Assembly: GCA_900751035.1 (NCBI GenBank) | Contig: CAADSF010000282.1 | Location: forward strand, 1 to 13,778 | Direction: 5' to 3' | DNA from: an uncultured Oscillospiraceae bacterium | Lineage (GTDB): Bacteria > Bacillota > Clostridia > Oscillospirales > Oscillospiraceae | DNA: 13,778 nt | In this document: one piece after another, positions 1-7,432 of the stretch | Position numbering within the stretch: position 1 is the first letter of the stretch | Layout: every line of letters starts with the position of its first letter | Notes under the pieces: model-generated | Database searches by the model: none | Seen by the model: only the letters and a program-made list of their open reading frames with translations | Told to the model about the DNA's origin: nothing | Program-made: the position numbers and the translations under genes

Positions 1-158
1 TCCCAGCCCAGCATACAGTCGCGCACCTCGTCGTATTCATGGCCCTTCGTTTTCCACTCTTCCGGCGTGAAATGACAGAACGGCGGCAGGTAGCACTTGT
101 ATTTTGCGCACATGGCTTCCAATTCCTTGAGCGCTTTGTTGATCTCAGAACGTTTCAT
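1..158 (-). CDS. D-lyxose ketol-isomerase (D-lyxose/D-mannose isomerase family), 5' part only
   Basis: Only the first 52 codons lie in the window; the rest is beyond base 1. The start ATG (complement of 156-158) has a good AAGGAGAG ribosome-binding site 4-5 bases upstream. The N-terminus begins MKRSEINKALKELE, continues with a LPPFCHFTPEEW segment, and ends at DEVRDCMLGW. This matches my recollection of the N-terminus of the cupin-type D-lyxose isomerase family (formerly DUF1498). These metal-dependent cytosolic enzymes interconvert D-lyxose with D-xylulose, and often D-mannose with D-fructose. The metal-binding cupin residues are outside the window and cannot be checked. The gene lies 59 bases downstream of the phosphoesterase remnant on the same strand, so it was probably the second gene of that operon. 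The nearby mannosidase fragment makes mannose a plausible substrate, which is inference. Confidence 0.8.
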   Translation of the reverse strand, partial: MKRSEINKALKELEAMCAKYKCYLPPFCHFTPEEWKTKGHEYDEVRDCMLGW

Positions 159-217
159 AAAACTCTCCTTTTCATCAGCCGATAATTTTCCAAAACGATA
201 TGCGGTCGTGCCGCAGC

Positions 218-721
218 CTATCCCGGCAGGGAATCCAGAAAGTGGTAGCGGGCGGCGGTTTTGACCTGCTCACACAGGCCGCTCTGCTCCAGCAGCGGCA
301 CGAAGACGCGGCGGTCATACGACGCATGGCGCAGGCGCAGCTCGCCGTCCTGCAAAACGGCATAGTCGGTATTCTTGGCGCGGGAATCCGTGCAGACCCG
401 GTAGGAAATGCTGCCGGGGTTGACGAAATAATCCTCGCGGCAGACATGGTAAATCCAGCTCTGGTGCGAATGGCCGGTGATAAACAGCCGCATCCCCTCG
501 CACGCCGCCCCATCGGGCCAGCCCTCTTCAAAGGCCGCAAGGGATTCAAACCGGCCCCAGCGTTCCAGCAGTGCGCCGCAGTTCTGCTCATCCTCATTGT
601 AATAGTGCTTGAGATAGCAGCTCACGCCGTCAAACCGCTCCAGCCGGCTCTCCGGCAGAGCGCACAGATAGTCGATCTCCGTCTGGGTCAGCTGCCGCAG
701 CTCCTCCGGCAATTCGGCATG
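218..721 (-). pseudogene. metallophosphoesterase, 3' fragment lacking its N-terminal half
   Basis: About 165 C-terminal residues of a calcineurin-like phosphoesterase are encoded, ending at TAG (complement of 218-220). The visible motifs are the metal-binding GHSHQ (about 461-478) and NPGSIS (about 404-424), which are typical of the last part of the YfcE/MJ0936-like fold. The N-terminal DxH, GDxxD and GNHD/E motifs that supply the other metal ligands and the catalytic histidine are absent. The frame stays open upstream to 2062, but everything above about 721 is the antisense shadow of the mannosidase, so the apparent 614-residue protein is not real. The last recognisable part, around LPEELRQLT, overlaps the start of the mannosidase homology on the other strand. 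The 3' end is intact and precedes the isomerase gene by 59 bases. The fragment cannot bind both metals and should be inactive. A chimeric assembly join is an alternative to genuine gene loss. Confidence 0.75.
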
Positions 722-725
722 GACT
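686..725. other. head-to-head truncation junction between two genes
   Basis: On the plus strand GH38 mannosidase homology begins here (GQLPQLLRQFGMD, from about 686). On the minus strand phosphoesterase homology ends in the same bases (LPEELRQLT, about 686-712). Both genes are read away from this point and both lack their 5' halves, including their start regions and any promoter. A deletion joining two divergent genes at a short shared sequence, an inversion, or a false assembly join would each give this picture. The sequence alone cannot separate them. Confidence 0.7.
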
Positions 726-2287
726 GCTGCATCTTCGGACGAGGCTATCATGGCTGCTATATTGACGAAAACGGCGAACAGAAGGAGCATATGCAGCCCT
801 CGGAGTTCCGCTGGCACGCGCCGGACGGCTCGAAGGTTCTCGCCGTCTGCATGAGCTTCTGGTACAATAACACCCAGCGCTTTTCCGCCGGCCCGGAGAA
901 GGCTCTGGCTCTGGCCCGGCTGCAAAAAGAGCGCTTCGCCGGGATTGCACAGACGCCGTATCTGCTGTGCATGAACGGCTGCGACCATCTGGAGGCCCAG
1001 TCTGACCTTCTTCCGGTGCTCCGCGCCGTGCAGGAACAGCTTGGGCCTGACGAAAAAATCTATCAGACCACCCTTGAGGCATATGCCGCCAAGGTTCGCG
1101 AAGCATTGCAGGGCGCGGCTTTGCCGGAACGGAACGGCGAGCTGATAACCGGTCTGGACGTCCATGTGCTGAAGGACACCGCTTCTTCGCGAATTTATCT
1201 GAAAACGAAAAACGCGGAGCTGCAGAACCGGCTGGAACGGCGGCTGGATCCGCTGTACACGCTGCTGGAATCCAGCGGCATGGACGGCTGCTATCCCAAA
1301 AGCACGCTGGACTACCTCTGGCGGATGCTCATCCGAAACCACGCCCACGACAGCATCTGCGGCTGCAGAAAGGACGCGGTACACCGCCATATGGAAGACC
1401 GCTTTGCGGCCATCGAGGAATCGGTGCAGGCGCTGGAAACGCGCGGTCTGGCGCTTCTGAACGCCCATATCAGCCGCGATGGGTTCGCCGACGGAGACTA
1501 TCTGATTACCGTGGTCAACACGCTGCAAAGGCCCAGAACCGGCTGCGTGGATGTCCGGCTGGACATCCACGCGTCGGATACGCCGCGCGGCGTGACGATT
1601 TTTGATTCTGACGGAAAGCCGGTTCCCTATGTGCGTCTGGCGCACAGGCAGGTCAACCGCCGCGTGACCTCGCCGCTGAATCTGCCCGGCTTTGTCAAGA
1701 CCGAGCAGTTTGACCTGCGGCTGCCGGTCAAATCGGTTCCCGCCTGCGGCTATATTGCCTACCGCGTCCGCGTGGACGAGCCCTCGCAGGGCCAGACGCT
1801 GCCGGAGGCTCTGAACGAAGCCCGCACCGCCAGAAGCAGCCGTCTGGCCGGCTGCCCCGTGACGCTCACCCTGCGGCTGAACGCCGGAGAACCGTTCCTT
1901 CGGGTCGGCTGGCAGATTGAAAATCACGTGCGCGATCACCGGCTGCGGATGCTCGTCCGCACCGGTCTGGACGCCGATGTCAGCACAGCTCTGTCGCCCT
2001 TCGATCCGGTGCAGCACAGGCGCTCCGAGCTTGACGTTCGCCTGTGCAACGAATCGCGGCACAACAGCGGCATGATAACGCTGTCCGACGGCGCCAGCGG
2101 TTTTTCCGTTCTGAACAGCGGGGCCTACAGCTATGAAAATTTACAGGCGCAGCCCGGAACGCTGGCTCTGACGCTGCTGCGGGCCACGGGCCGGATCTGG
2201 CCGGAGGAGGGGGCAGCCTGGCCGGAGGACGAAATCGTGACTCTTCGGCTGGTTCCCGCGAAAGGAGAGCGCCATGAACATCCCTGA
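686..2287 (+). pseudogene. GH38 alpha-mannosidase, 3' fragment lacking its catalytic N-terminal part
   Basis: This encodes about 530 residues of a glycoside hydrolase family 38 alpha-mannosidase, against roughly 850-1000 for the intact bacterial family. Visible parts are the LPQLLRQFGMDCCIFGRG segment, which normally follows the PDxFG nucleophile motif at once; the YLWRML helix; and the NHAHDSICGC motif (about 1336-1365), which carries a zinc-site histidine/aspartate pair. The C-terminal beta-sandwich follows and ends at TGA 2285-2287. The N-terminal zinc-binding HxD motif and the nucleophile aspartate are missing because homology stops at the junction near 686. The frame continues upstream to base 200, but that stretch is antisense to the phosphoesterase and shows no mannosidase similarity. 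An ATG at 719 is in frame but has no convincing ribosome-binding site. The next gene overlaps its end by 14 bases, as in an operon. Family known; loss of activity inferred. Confidence 0.82.
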
Positions 2288-3463
2288 AAAGCATCGGCTG
2301 CTGTTCCGGAATACGTACGAATCCCTGCGGGGACGCATCCATCCCAACGGCTACGCCCCCACCTCTGTGACCGGCGCGTATGAAGGGATGTTCACCCGCG
2401 ACGCATCTATCCAGATCATGGCGCACGCCGCCTGCGGCGATTTTGACGCGGCGCGGCATATGCTCGCGTACATCTTCGCCTATCACCGGCAATACGGATA
2501 TGATTTCGCGCTGCACATCATGCTGGAGGACCAGCCGCCGTATTCGGATATGATGCAGGCGGACAGCACCTTTTTCCTGCTCCACGCGTGGTATCTCTAC
2601 GCTGTCCACGCGCCCCAATCAGAGGAAAAGGCCCAGCTGCTGGCCCAGACCGAGGCGCAGGCCGCCGCCTTTGCAGAGTTTTACCTGACGCCGGAGTTTT
2701 ACCGGCAGGATAAGAAGCTCCTGCGGAACCCGAATCTGGAGGGGCCGAGGGAGAATTCCTATTTTAATTGCTATGACCTACTGACAAATGTTTATGCGTC
2801 CCAGTCGCTCCACGAGCTTTCGGCGTACTTTGCCGAAACGCGGCCAGATCAGGCAGCCCGCTGGGCGCATATCTCCCGTGCGCTCTGCGAGGGCATCCAT
2901 GAAAACCTGACCGCTCTGGTGGACGGAAAACGAATCTACATGGAAATGCACGCTCTGACGAGGGACGACGGCCGCCGGTTCCACAATATCCCCCAGCGGC
3001 AGTCCTATACCGGCTTTTCCTGGGTCAATCTCTCCGTGCTCGGCGCAGACTGGTACGGCGCGGACCCGGCAATTCTGGAAAACACCTATGCGGCCTACCG
3101 GCAGCACGCCTATGTCACGTACTACGAAAAGCACCCCATGCCGGAGCACGAAGCGCTGTACCGGCCTGACGGGACCTGCACGCTGCGGAAGGACCATGTG
3201 CTGGGGAAGGCGCTGGCATGGGAGCTGCTCTACTGCCACAGCACCGGACGCTTCGCGCGGGAGCAGGAGCTTCTGGACTTTCTGGCCCGGTACAGTGATG
3301 AAATGTACCGGGAGACGTGGAAATACACCGGCGGCGGCAGCGCTACCGCCACGTCGACGTGCTGCCGTCCTACCGCAACAAGGATCTGGAGGCATTCGGC
3401 GGCGCGATGAACGTGGTCAGCAAAATCTTTGACGGCAAGCTCCTCTTCGATTCCGAGCCATAG
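2274..3463 (+). pseudogene. (alpha/alpha)6-barrel glycosidase-like protein, frameshifted near the 3' end
   Basis: The start ATG at 2274 has a strong AAAGGAG site 6 bases upstream and overlaps the end of the mannosidase by 14 bases, indicating translational coupling. The helix-rich sequence has a GMFTRDASIQIM segment (residues 38-49) and a YTGFSWVN segment, which suggests a six-hairpin glycosidase fold. I do not recognise the exact GH family; GH63- or GH125-like relatives are possible. The first frame ends at TGA 3408-3410 after a low-complexity tail (from about residue 356) that reads like out-of-frame sequence. From 3344 the frame one base back reads YRHVDVLPSYRNKDLEAFGG and continues with sense-like residues to TAG 3461-3463. 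A one-base loss in the GC-rich stretch 3330-3346 therefore explains the break. Repaired, the protein would have about 397 residues. It may be a true mutation or a sequencing/assembly error. The role in mannoside breakdown is inferred from the neighbour. Confidence 0.65.
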
Positions 3464-3480
3464 CCGCACCCGAATCCCCC

Positions 3481-3509
3481 GGCGCGTCGTGACCGACGCG
3501 CCGTTTTTT
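3481..3509 (+). terminator. intrinsic terminator after the glycosidase genes
   Basis: There is a perfect 9-bp stem, GGCGCGTCG (3481-3489) pairing with CGACGCGCC (3494-3502), a TGAC loop, and a run of six T (3504-3509). It lies 17 bases after the shifted-frame stop at 3463. That position supports the shifted frame as the true gene end. Confidence 0.9.
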
Positions 3510-3568
3510 ACTGCATATTTCTGCGCGAATTTCCGGCTTATTTCCCATCTGCTCCGCGGCTTACCGCC

Positions 3569-3598
3569 TTGACAATCGCATTGCCCTTCATATATAAT
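3569..3598 (+). promoter_or_regulatory. sigma-A-type promoter for the ROK kinase/pgi unit
   Basis: A consensus -35 TTGACA (3569-3574) is followed by an 18-base spacer and a consensus -10 TATAAT (3593-3598). Transcription should start near 3605, giving a leader of about 160 bases before the kinase start. It follows the terminator at 3481-3509, so the kinase and pgi are a separate transcription unit. Confidence 0.8.
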
Positions 3599-3604
3599 CT
3601 CATA

Positions 3605-3763
3605 ATATAAAAAGTGTCGGACAGCTTATTTTTTCCTGACTCCGCTTCCGGTTTTTCTGACATTTTTCTTTATCGTTTCATGCGTTCAGCGCAGCCGGAG
3701 CAGGAATCAACAATCCAAAAATCGCAAGCTTCAGAGAGTTTGAAAGGAAAAGAGGCACTGCAT
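3605..3763 (+). other. long 5' leader of the ROK kinase transcript
   Basis: This untranslated leader of about 160 bases has no convincing gene. One long-range pairing is visible: TCCTG-a-CTCCG (3634-3644) with CGGAGCAGGA (3696-3705), a 10-bp stem with one bulged A around a 51-base, T-rich loop. I recognise no known riboswitch. It may be an ordinary leader or a regulatory structure. Confidence 0.35.
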
Positions 3764-4714
3764 ATGTATCAGATCGGCATTGATATCGGCGGAACCAACG
3801 TCAAGCTCGGCCTGCTGGACGAGGCGCTGGAGCTGACCGCCGAGGCGTCTATCCCCTTCCCGCACACGACGGCGGCAGATCTGGCGAAAAAGATCCGCGC
3901 GGCAGTTCTTGCGCTGCTGGAAGAGAAGCACGCGGCGCTTTGCGACGTCGGCTCGCTCGGCGCGGTCGTTCCCGGCAGCATCGACGCGAGCGGCGAGACA
4001 GTCCTCGACGCGCACAACCTGGATTTCCACGACGTACCCCTGCGGAAGCTGCTGCAGGAGCAGTTCCCCGGCATCCCCGTTTATATCGCGAACGACGCAA
4101 ACGGCGCGGCGCTGGCCGAGCTTTATAAGGGCGCGTTCGCTGGCTGCAAAACGGGCGTTCTGCTGACGCTCGGCACAGGACTTGGCGGCGGCATCATTCT
4201 GAACGGCAAAATGTTCAACGGCGGCATGAACCATGGCGTTGAGCTGGGCCACGCGTATCTGGTCGACGGCGGAGAACCGTGTACCTGCGGCAATCACGGC
4301 TGTATGGAGGCCTACTGCGCCGCGTCCGCACTCACGCGGGAGGGCCGCCGCGCCATGCAGGCCCACCCGGAGAGTATGCTGGCCGAGAAGACCGGCAGCG
4401 ACCCGGCAAAAATCACGCCCAAGCTCGTCACCGACTGCGCCAAGGCGGGCGACCCCGCCGCGACGGCTGTCTTCGACGACTATATCGAGCACCTGAGCTC
4501 CGCGTGCGCGTCGATTTATAACATTCTTGACCCGGAGGTTCTCGCCCTCGGCGGCGGTCTAAGCGCGGCAGGCCCGTTCCTGTTTGACCCGCTGCAGGAC
4601 AAGGTCAGCAGAAAGTGCTTCTATTCCACGCGCGGCAAGCTCGTCCCCGCCGTGCTCGGCAACGAGGCCGGGATGATCGGCGCGGCGCTTCTCGCACGCG
4701 ACGCGGGACTGTAA
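3764..4714 (+). CDS. ROK-family sugar kinase (probable glucokinase)
   Basis: This 316-residue protein has the length and motifs of the ROK family. DIGGT (residues 7-11) binds ATP phosphate. NDAN includes the catalytic aspartate D111. LGTGLGGG (136-143) forms the second phosphate loop. GVELGH (158-163) supplies E160 and the zinc ligand H163, and CxCGxxGCxE (173-182) gives the three zinc cysteines. ROK kinases phosphorylate hexoses such as glucose, fructose, mannose or N-acetylmannosamine in the cytosol. No clear DNA-binding domain is present, so it is a kinase rather than a ROK repressor. The ATG at 3764 has AAAGGA and AAGAGG sites in front. An upstream in-frame GTG at 3614 would add 50 residues that lie in the leader and look non-coding. 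Glucokinase is favoured because pgi follows 49 bases downstream; with the isomerase nearby, fructokinase activity is also possible. Confidence 0.88.
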   Translation: MYQIGIDIGGTNVKLGLLDEALELTAEASIPFPHTTAADLAKKIRAAVLALLEEKHAALCDVGSLGAVVPGSIDASGETVLDAHNLDFHDVPLRKLLQEQFPGIPVYIANDANGAALAELYKGAFAGCKTGVLLTLGTGLGGGIILNGKMFNGGMNHGVELGHAYLVDGGEPCTCGNHGCMEAYCAASALTREGRRAMQAHPESMLAEKTGSDPAKITPKLVTDCAKAGDPAATAVFDDYIEHLSSACASIYNILDPEVLALGGGLSAAGPFLFDPLQDKVSRKCFYSTRGKLVPAVLGNEAGMIGAALLARDAGL

Positions 4715-4763
4715 CGGCGCATACCGGTTTTGTCATTTTCTCATCATAAAAGGAGCGATCAAT

Positions 4764-6050
4764 ATGGTAAGCATCAATTTTGAAGGCGCGAAGCAGTTCT
4801 ATGCCAGGCAGCCGGACAAGGCTGCGGCGCAGGCCGCATTCGACACGCTGGTAAACGGCACCGGCGCGGGCAATGACTTCATCGGCTGGGTCGACCTGCC
4901 GGTCAGCTACGACAAGGAGGAGTTCGCCCGCATCCAGAAGGCCGCGAAGAAAATCCAGTCCGATTCCAAGGCCCTCGTCGTCATCGGCATCGGCGGCAGC
5001 TATCTCGGCGCACGCGCCGTGGTCGAGCTTCTGAAGAGCCCGAACTACAACGCGCTGCCCAAGAACACCCCGGACATTTATTTTGCCGGCAACGGCATTT
5101 CCTCCGACGCTGTGACGGAAATCCTCGCCATGATCGGCGACCGCGATTTCTCCGTGAACGTCATTTCCAAATCCGGTACGACGACCGAGCCCGCCATCGC
5201 GTTCCGCATTTTCAAGGCGGCGCTGGAGAAGAAATACGGCGCGGAGGGCGCGAAGGGCCGCATTTACGCCACGACGGACAAGGAACGCGGCGCACTCAAG
5301 ACGCTTGCATCCCGCGAGGGCTATGAGAGCTTCGTCGTGCCCGACAATGTCGGCGGCCGGTACTCTGTTCTGACGGCTGTGGGTCTGCTGCCCATCGCCT
5401 GCTGCGGCATCGACATTGAAAAGCTGATGCAGGGTGCGCAGGCCGAGCGCGAGGAAACGCTCAAAAAGGGCGTGGAGAGCGCTGCCGCGCAGTACGCCCT
5501 GAGCCGTCAGGCGCTGTATGCAGACGGCAAGAACATCGAAATTCTGGCGGCCTATGAGCCCGCATTCCGCTTCATGGCCGAATGGTGGAAGCAGCTCTAC
5601 GGCGAGTCCGAGGGCAAGGACGGCAAGGGCATTTTCCCGGCTTCCGTCGATCTGACCCCCGACCTGCACTCCATGGGCCAGTATATTCAGGATGGCGTGC
5701 GTATGCTGCAGGAAACCGTCGTCTTCTTTGACAAGGCCAGAACGTCCATCGCCGTTCCGTCCGACGAGGAAAATCTGGACGGCCTCAACTATCTGGCTGG
5801 CCGCGAGATGAGCTATATCAACGAAAAGGCCATGCAGGCGACCAAGGCCGCGCACATTTCCGGCGGCGTGCCCGTCACCGAGATCCGCCTGCCGGAGATC
5901 GGCGAGGAGGCGCTGGGTGCGCTCATCTACTTCTTCGAGTTTGCCTGCGGCGTGTCCGGCTATATGGAGGGCGTCAACCCCTTCAACCAGCCCGGCGTCG
6001 AGGCCTATAAGAAGAATATGTTCCACCTGCTCGGCAAGCCCGGCTATTAA
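4764..6050 (+). CDS. pgi: glucose-6-phosphate isomerase
   Basis: This cytosolic enzyme interconverts glucose 6-phosphate and fructose 6-phosphate at the top of glycolysis. At 428 residues it matches the short Gram-positive type. The sugar-phosphate (SIS) motifs are clear: IGIGGSYLG (74-82), SKSGTTTEP (135-143), and the family signature DNVGGRYSVLTAVG (194-207). A conserved GES (280-282) carries the probable catalytic glutamate, and DLHSMGQY includes H302. The C-terminal signature NQPGVEAYK (408-416) contains the conserved lysine. The start ATG has AAAGGAG 8-10 bases upstream. It is the second gene after the ROK kinase with no terminator between, and it ends just before a perfect terminator. 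The pair forms a phosphorylate-then-isomerise unit. All expected key residues appear present. Confidence 0.97.
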   Translation: MVSINFEGAKQFYARQPDKAAAQAAFDTLVNGTGAGNDFIGWVDLPVSYDKEEFARIQKAAKKIQSDSKALVVIGIGGSYLGARAVVELLKSPNYNALPKNTPDIYFAGNGISSDAVTEILAMIGDRDFSVNVISKSGTTTEPAIAFRIFKAALEKKYGAEGAKGRIYATTDKERGALKTLASREGYESFVVPDNVGGRYSVLTAVGLLPIACCGIDIEKLMQGAQAEREETLKKGVESAAAQYALSRQALYADGKNIEILAAYEPAFRFMAEWWKQLYGESEGKDGKGIFPASVDLTPDLHSMGQYIQDGVRMLQETVVFFDKARTSIAVPSDEENLDGLNYLAGREMSYINEKAMQATKAAHISGGVPVTEIRLPEIGEEALGALIYFFEFACGVSGYMEGVNPFNQPGVEAYKKNMFHLLGKPGY

Positions 6051-6060
6051 GAAACGCAAA

Positions 6061-6090
6061 CCGCCGGAGGGAAACCCTCCGGCGGTTTTT
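6061..6090 (+). terminator. intrinsic terminator after pgi
   Basis: There is a perfect 11-bp stem, CCGCCGGAGGG (6061-6071) with CCCTCCGGCGG (6075-6085), a three-base AAA loop and a run of five T. It starts 11 bases after the pgi stop. Confidence 0.95.
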
Positions 6091-6122
6091 GTCGATTTGT
6101 GAAGCACCGGCGCGGAAGCGCC

Positions 6123-6286
6123 AAAGGCTTCCCTTGGGCACAAGGGAAGCTGGCCCGAAGGGCCTGAAGGGATTCGAACGCCGCAAATTTCGGAGCACTC
6201 TGAAATTTGCAGCACATCCCCTCTCCGTCATTTGCTGGCGCAAATGCCACCTCCCCTTATCGTGCGGGGCACGGCAAGGGGAGGCT
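6123..6286. repeat. composite inverted-repeat element (MITE/REP-like) upstream of mutY
   Basis: The pgi-mutY gap holds a dense series of hairpins. The left arm has GCTTCCCTTG (6127-6136) with CAAGGGAAGC (6141-6150), then GGCCC-gaa-GGGCC (6152-6164), then AAGGGAT. The centre has GCAAATTTC (6183-6191) with GAAATTTGC (6202-6210). The right arm, read in reverse complement, repeats the same order with diverged sequence: an AAGGGGAGG/CCTCCCCTT hairpin (6250-6258 with 6276-6284, enclosing CGTGC/GCACG), a TGGC-flanked hairpin CATTTGC/GCAAATG (6229-6246), then GAGAGGGGAT. The whole is an imperfect palindrome of about 165 bases. It resembles intergenic repeats I recall from related Clostridia. No open frame here looks coding. 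It could be a non-autonomous mobile element or processed RNA structure. Confidence 0.6.
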
Positions 6287-6326
6287 TGAGTCCGCACGTT
6301 TTCCGTATCAGAGAGGAGGAATCACC

Positions 6327-7376
6327 ATGCAGCTTCCGGATTCGCTTGCTGAGCGGCTGCTCGGATGGTACACGATTGATCATCGTGCGCTGCCGTGGCG
6401 GGAGGACCGTGAACCGTACCACATCTGGCTGTCGGAGATCATGCTCCAGCAGACGCGCGTGGAGGCCGTGAAGGGCTATTATGCGCGTTTTTTATCGGAG
6501 CTGCCCGATATTGCCGCGCTTGCAGCCTGTGCGGAAGACCGGCTGACAAAGCTGTGGGAGGGGCTGGGCTATTATTCCCGCGTGCGCAATCTGCAGAAGG
6601 CCGCACGCGTCATTATGACGCAGCACGGCGGCGTGTTCCCGCAGGAATATGCCGCCATCCGGGCGCTGCCCGGCGTGGGCGATTATACGGCGGGCGCGGT
6701 CGCGTCCATCTGCTTTGACGCGCCGGAGCCTGCGGTCGACGGGAACGTGCTGCGCGTGCTCTCCCGCGTGATGCAGGACGAAGCGCCGGTCACGCGGCCC
6801 GCCGTCAAAAAGGCGTATGAGGCCGCGCTCCGCCCGGTCTACGCTGCGAATCCCGGCAGGCGGAGCGAGCTGACGCAGGCGCTCATGGAGCTGGGGGCCT
6901 GCGTGTGCGTCCCGAACGGTGCGCCGAAATGCGCCGTCTGTCCGCTGCAGGAGGTTTGCCGCGCCGGAGAAAGCGGCGCGTGGGAGCATCTGCCCGTCAA
7001 GGAGGCAAAAAAGCCCCGCCGCATCGAGGAGAAGACAGTCTTCTTTCTCCAATGCGGCGGGCAGTACGCCGTGCGCAGGCGACCGGAAACGGGTCTGCTT
7101 GCCGGGCTCTGGGAGCTTCCGAACGCGGAAGGGACGCTGGATGCCCAGCAGGCGCTTGCGCTGCTGGACAGCTGGGGCCTCGCTCCGGAGGAGCTGACGC
7201 GCACGCGCGAGCGGACGCATATCTTTACGCACGTCGAGTGGCATATGCGCTGCTATGACATCCGCGTATCAACCCCCGCCGGCGGCTTCACCTGGGTCAG
7301 CGGCGAACGGTTCCGGCAGGACATCGCACTCCCCACCGCCTTCCGCATCTTCTGGCAGCCGGAGGAAGCGGACTGA
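6327..7376 (+). CDS. mutY: A/G-specific adenine glycosylase MutY
   Basis: MutY removes adenine mispaired with 8-oxoguanine, starting base-excision repair. The 349-residue protein shows the whole family layout. The catalytic glutamate E37 is in SEIMLQQTRVE. The helix-hairpin-helix LPGVGDYTAGAV spans 114-125, and the catalytic aspartate D138 is in AVDGN. The 4Fe-4S cysteines are 194, 202, 205 and 211. The C-terminal Nudix-like domain that reads 8-oxoG includes a RRRPETGLLAGLWELP segment. The first Cys spacing is seven residues rather than the E. coli six, a variant I recall in Firmicutes. The ATG at 6327 follows GAGAGGAGG by 6-7 bases; the open frame extends upstream to 6207 but only into the repeat element. 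It is transcribed alone, with no clear promoter visible, and ends before the terminator at 7395. Confidence 0.96.
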   Translation: MQLPDSLAERLLGWYTIDHRALPWREDREPYHIWLSEIMLQQTRVEAVKGYYARFLSELPDIAALAACAEDRLTKLWEGLGYYSRVRNLQKAARVIMTQHGGVFPQEYAAIRALPGVGDYTAGAVASICFDAPEPAVDGNVLRVLSRVMQDEAPVTRPAVKKAYEAALRPVYAANPGRRSELTQALMELGACVCVPNGAPKCAVCPLQEVCRAGESGAWEHLPVKEAKKPRRIEEKTVFFLQCGGQYAVRRRPETGLLAGLWELPNAEGTLDAQQALALLDSWGLAPEELTRTRERTHIFTHVEWHMRCYDIRVSTPAGGFTWVSGERFRQDIALPTAFRIFWQPEEAD

Positions 7377-7394
7377 GCCGCCCGTTTATAAATG

Positions 7395-7428
7395 ATCCCC
7401 CTGCCGCTGCGGCAGGGGGATGTTTTTT
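7395..7428 (+). terminator. terminator between convergent mutY and TIGR04255 genes
   Basis: The perfect 11-bp stem ATCCCCCTGCC (7395-7405) with GGCAGGGGGAT (7411-7421) has a GCTGC loop and is followed by six T (7423-7428) on the plus strand. On the minus strand it is followed by a weaker AT-rich stretch, so it may serve both converging genes. Confidence 0.9.
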
Positions 7429-7432
7429 CGGG

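Noticed and set aside
218..2062. A 614-codon minus-strand open frame
   Set aside because: Only the part below about 721 resembles a protein (phosphoesterase). The rest is antisense to the mannosidase fragment, and its composition follows GC-rich third positions.
3614..3763. A 50-residue N-terminal extension of the ROK kinase from a GTG
   Set aside because: It has no ribosome-binding site, lies in an AT-richer leader right after the promoter, and would put residues ahead of the normal ROK N-terminus. The ATG at 3764 has a good site.
4605..6215. A 536-codon open frame antisense to pgi
   Set aside because: It lies wholly opposite a clearly recognised pgi gene, crosses its terminator, and has no family motifs; it is a shadow frame.
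6123..6286. A CRISPR array or structured RNA gene in the pgi-mutY gap
   Set aside because: There are no regularly spaced direct repeats. The structure is hairpins in inverted order, better explained as a MITE/REP-like repeat.
6286..6311. A possible mutY promoter, TTGAGT with TATCAG
   Set aside because: The spacer is only 14 bases and both boxes are poor.
6207..6326. A longer MutY N-terminus
   Set aside because: The extension translates the inverted-repeat element; the ATG at 6327 has a strong GGAGG and matches the usual MutY start.
6918..6964. Unusual Cys spacing (seven residues) in the MutY iron-sulfur motif
   Set aside because: I recall the same VPNGAP-type spacing in other Firmicutes MutY proteins, so it is a family variant rather than an anomaly.
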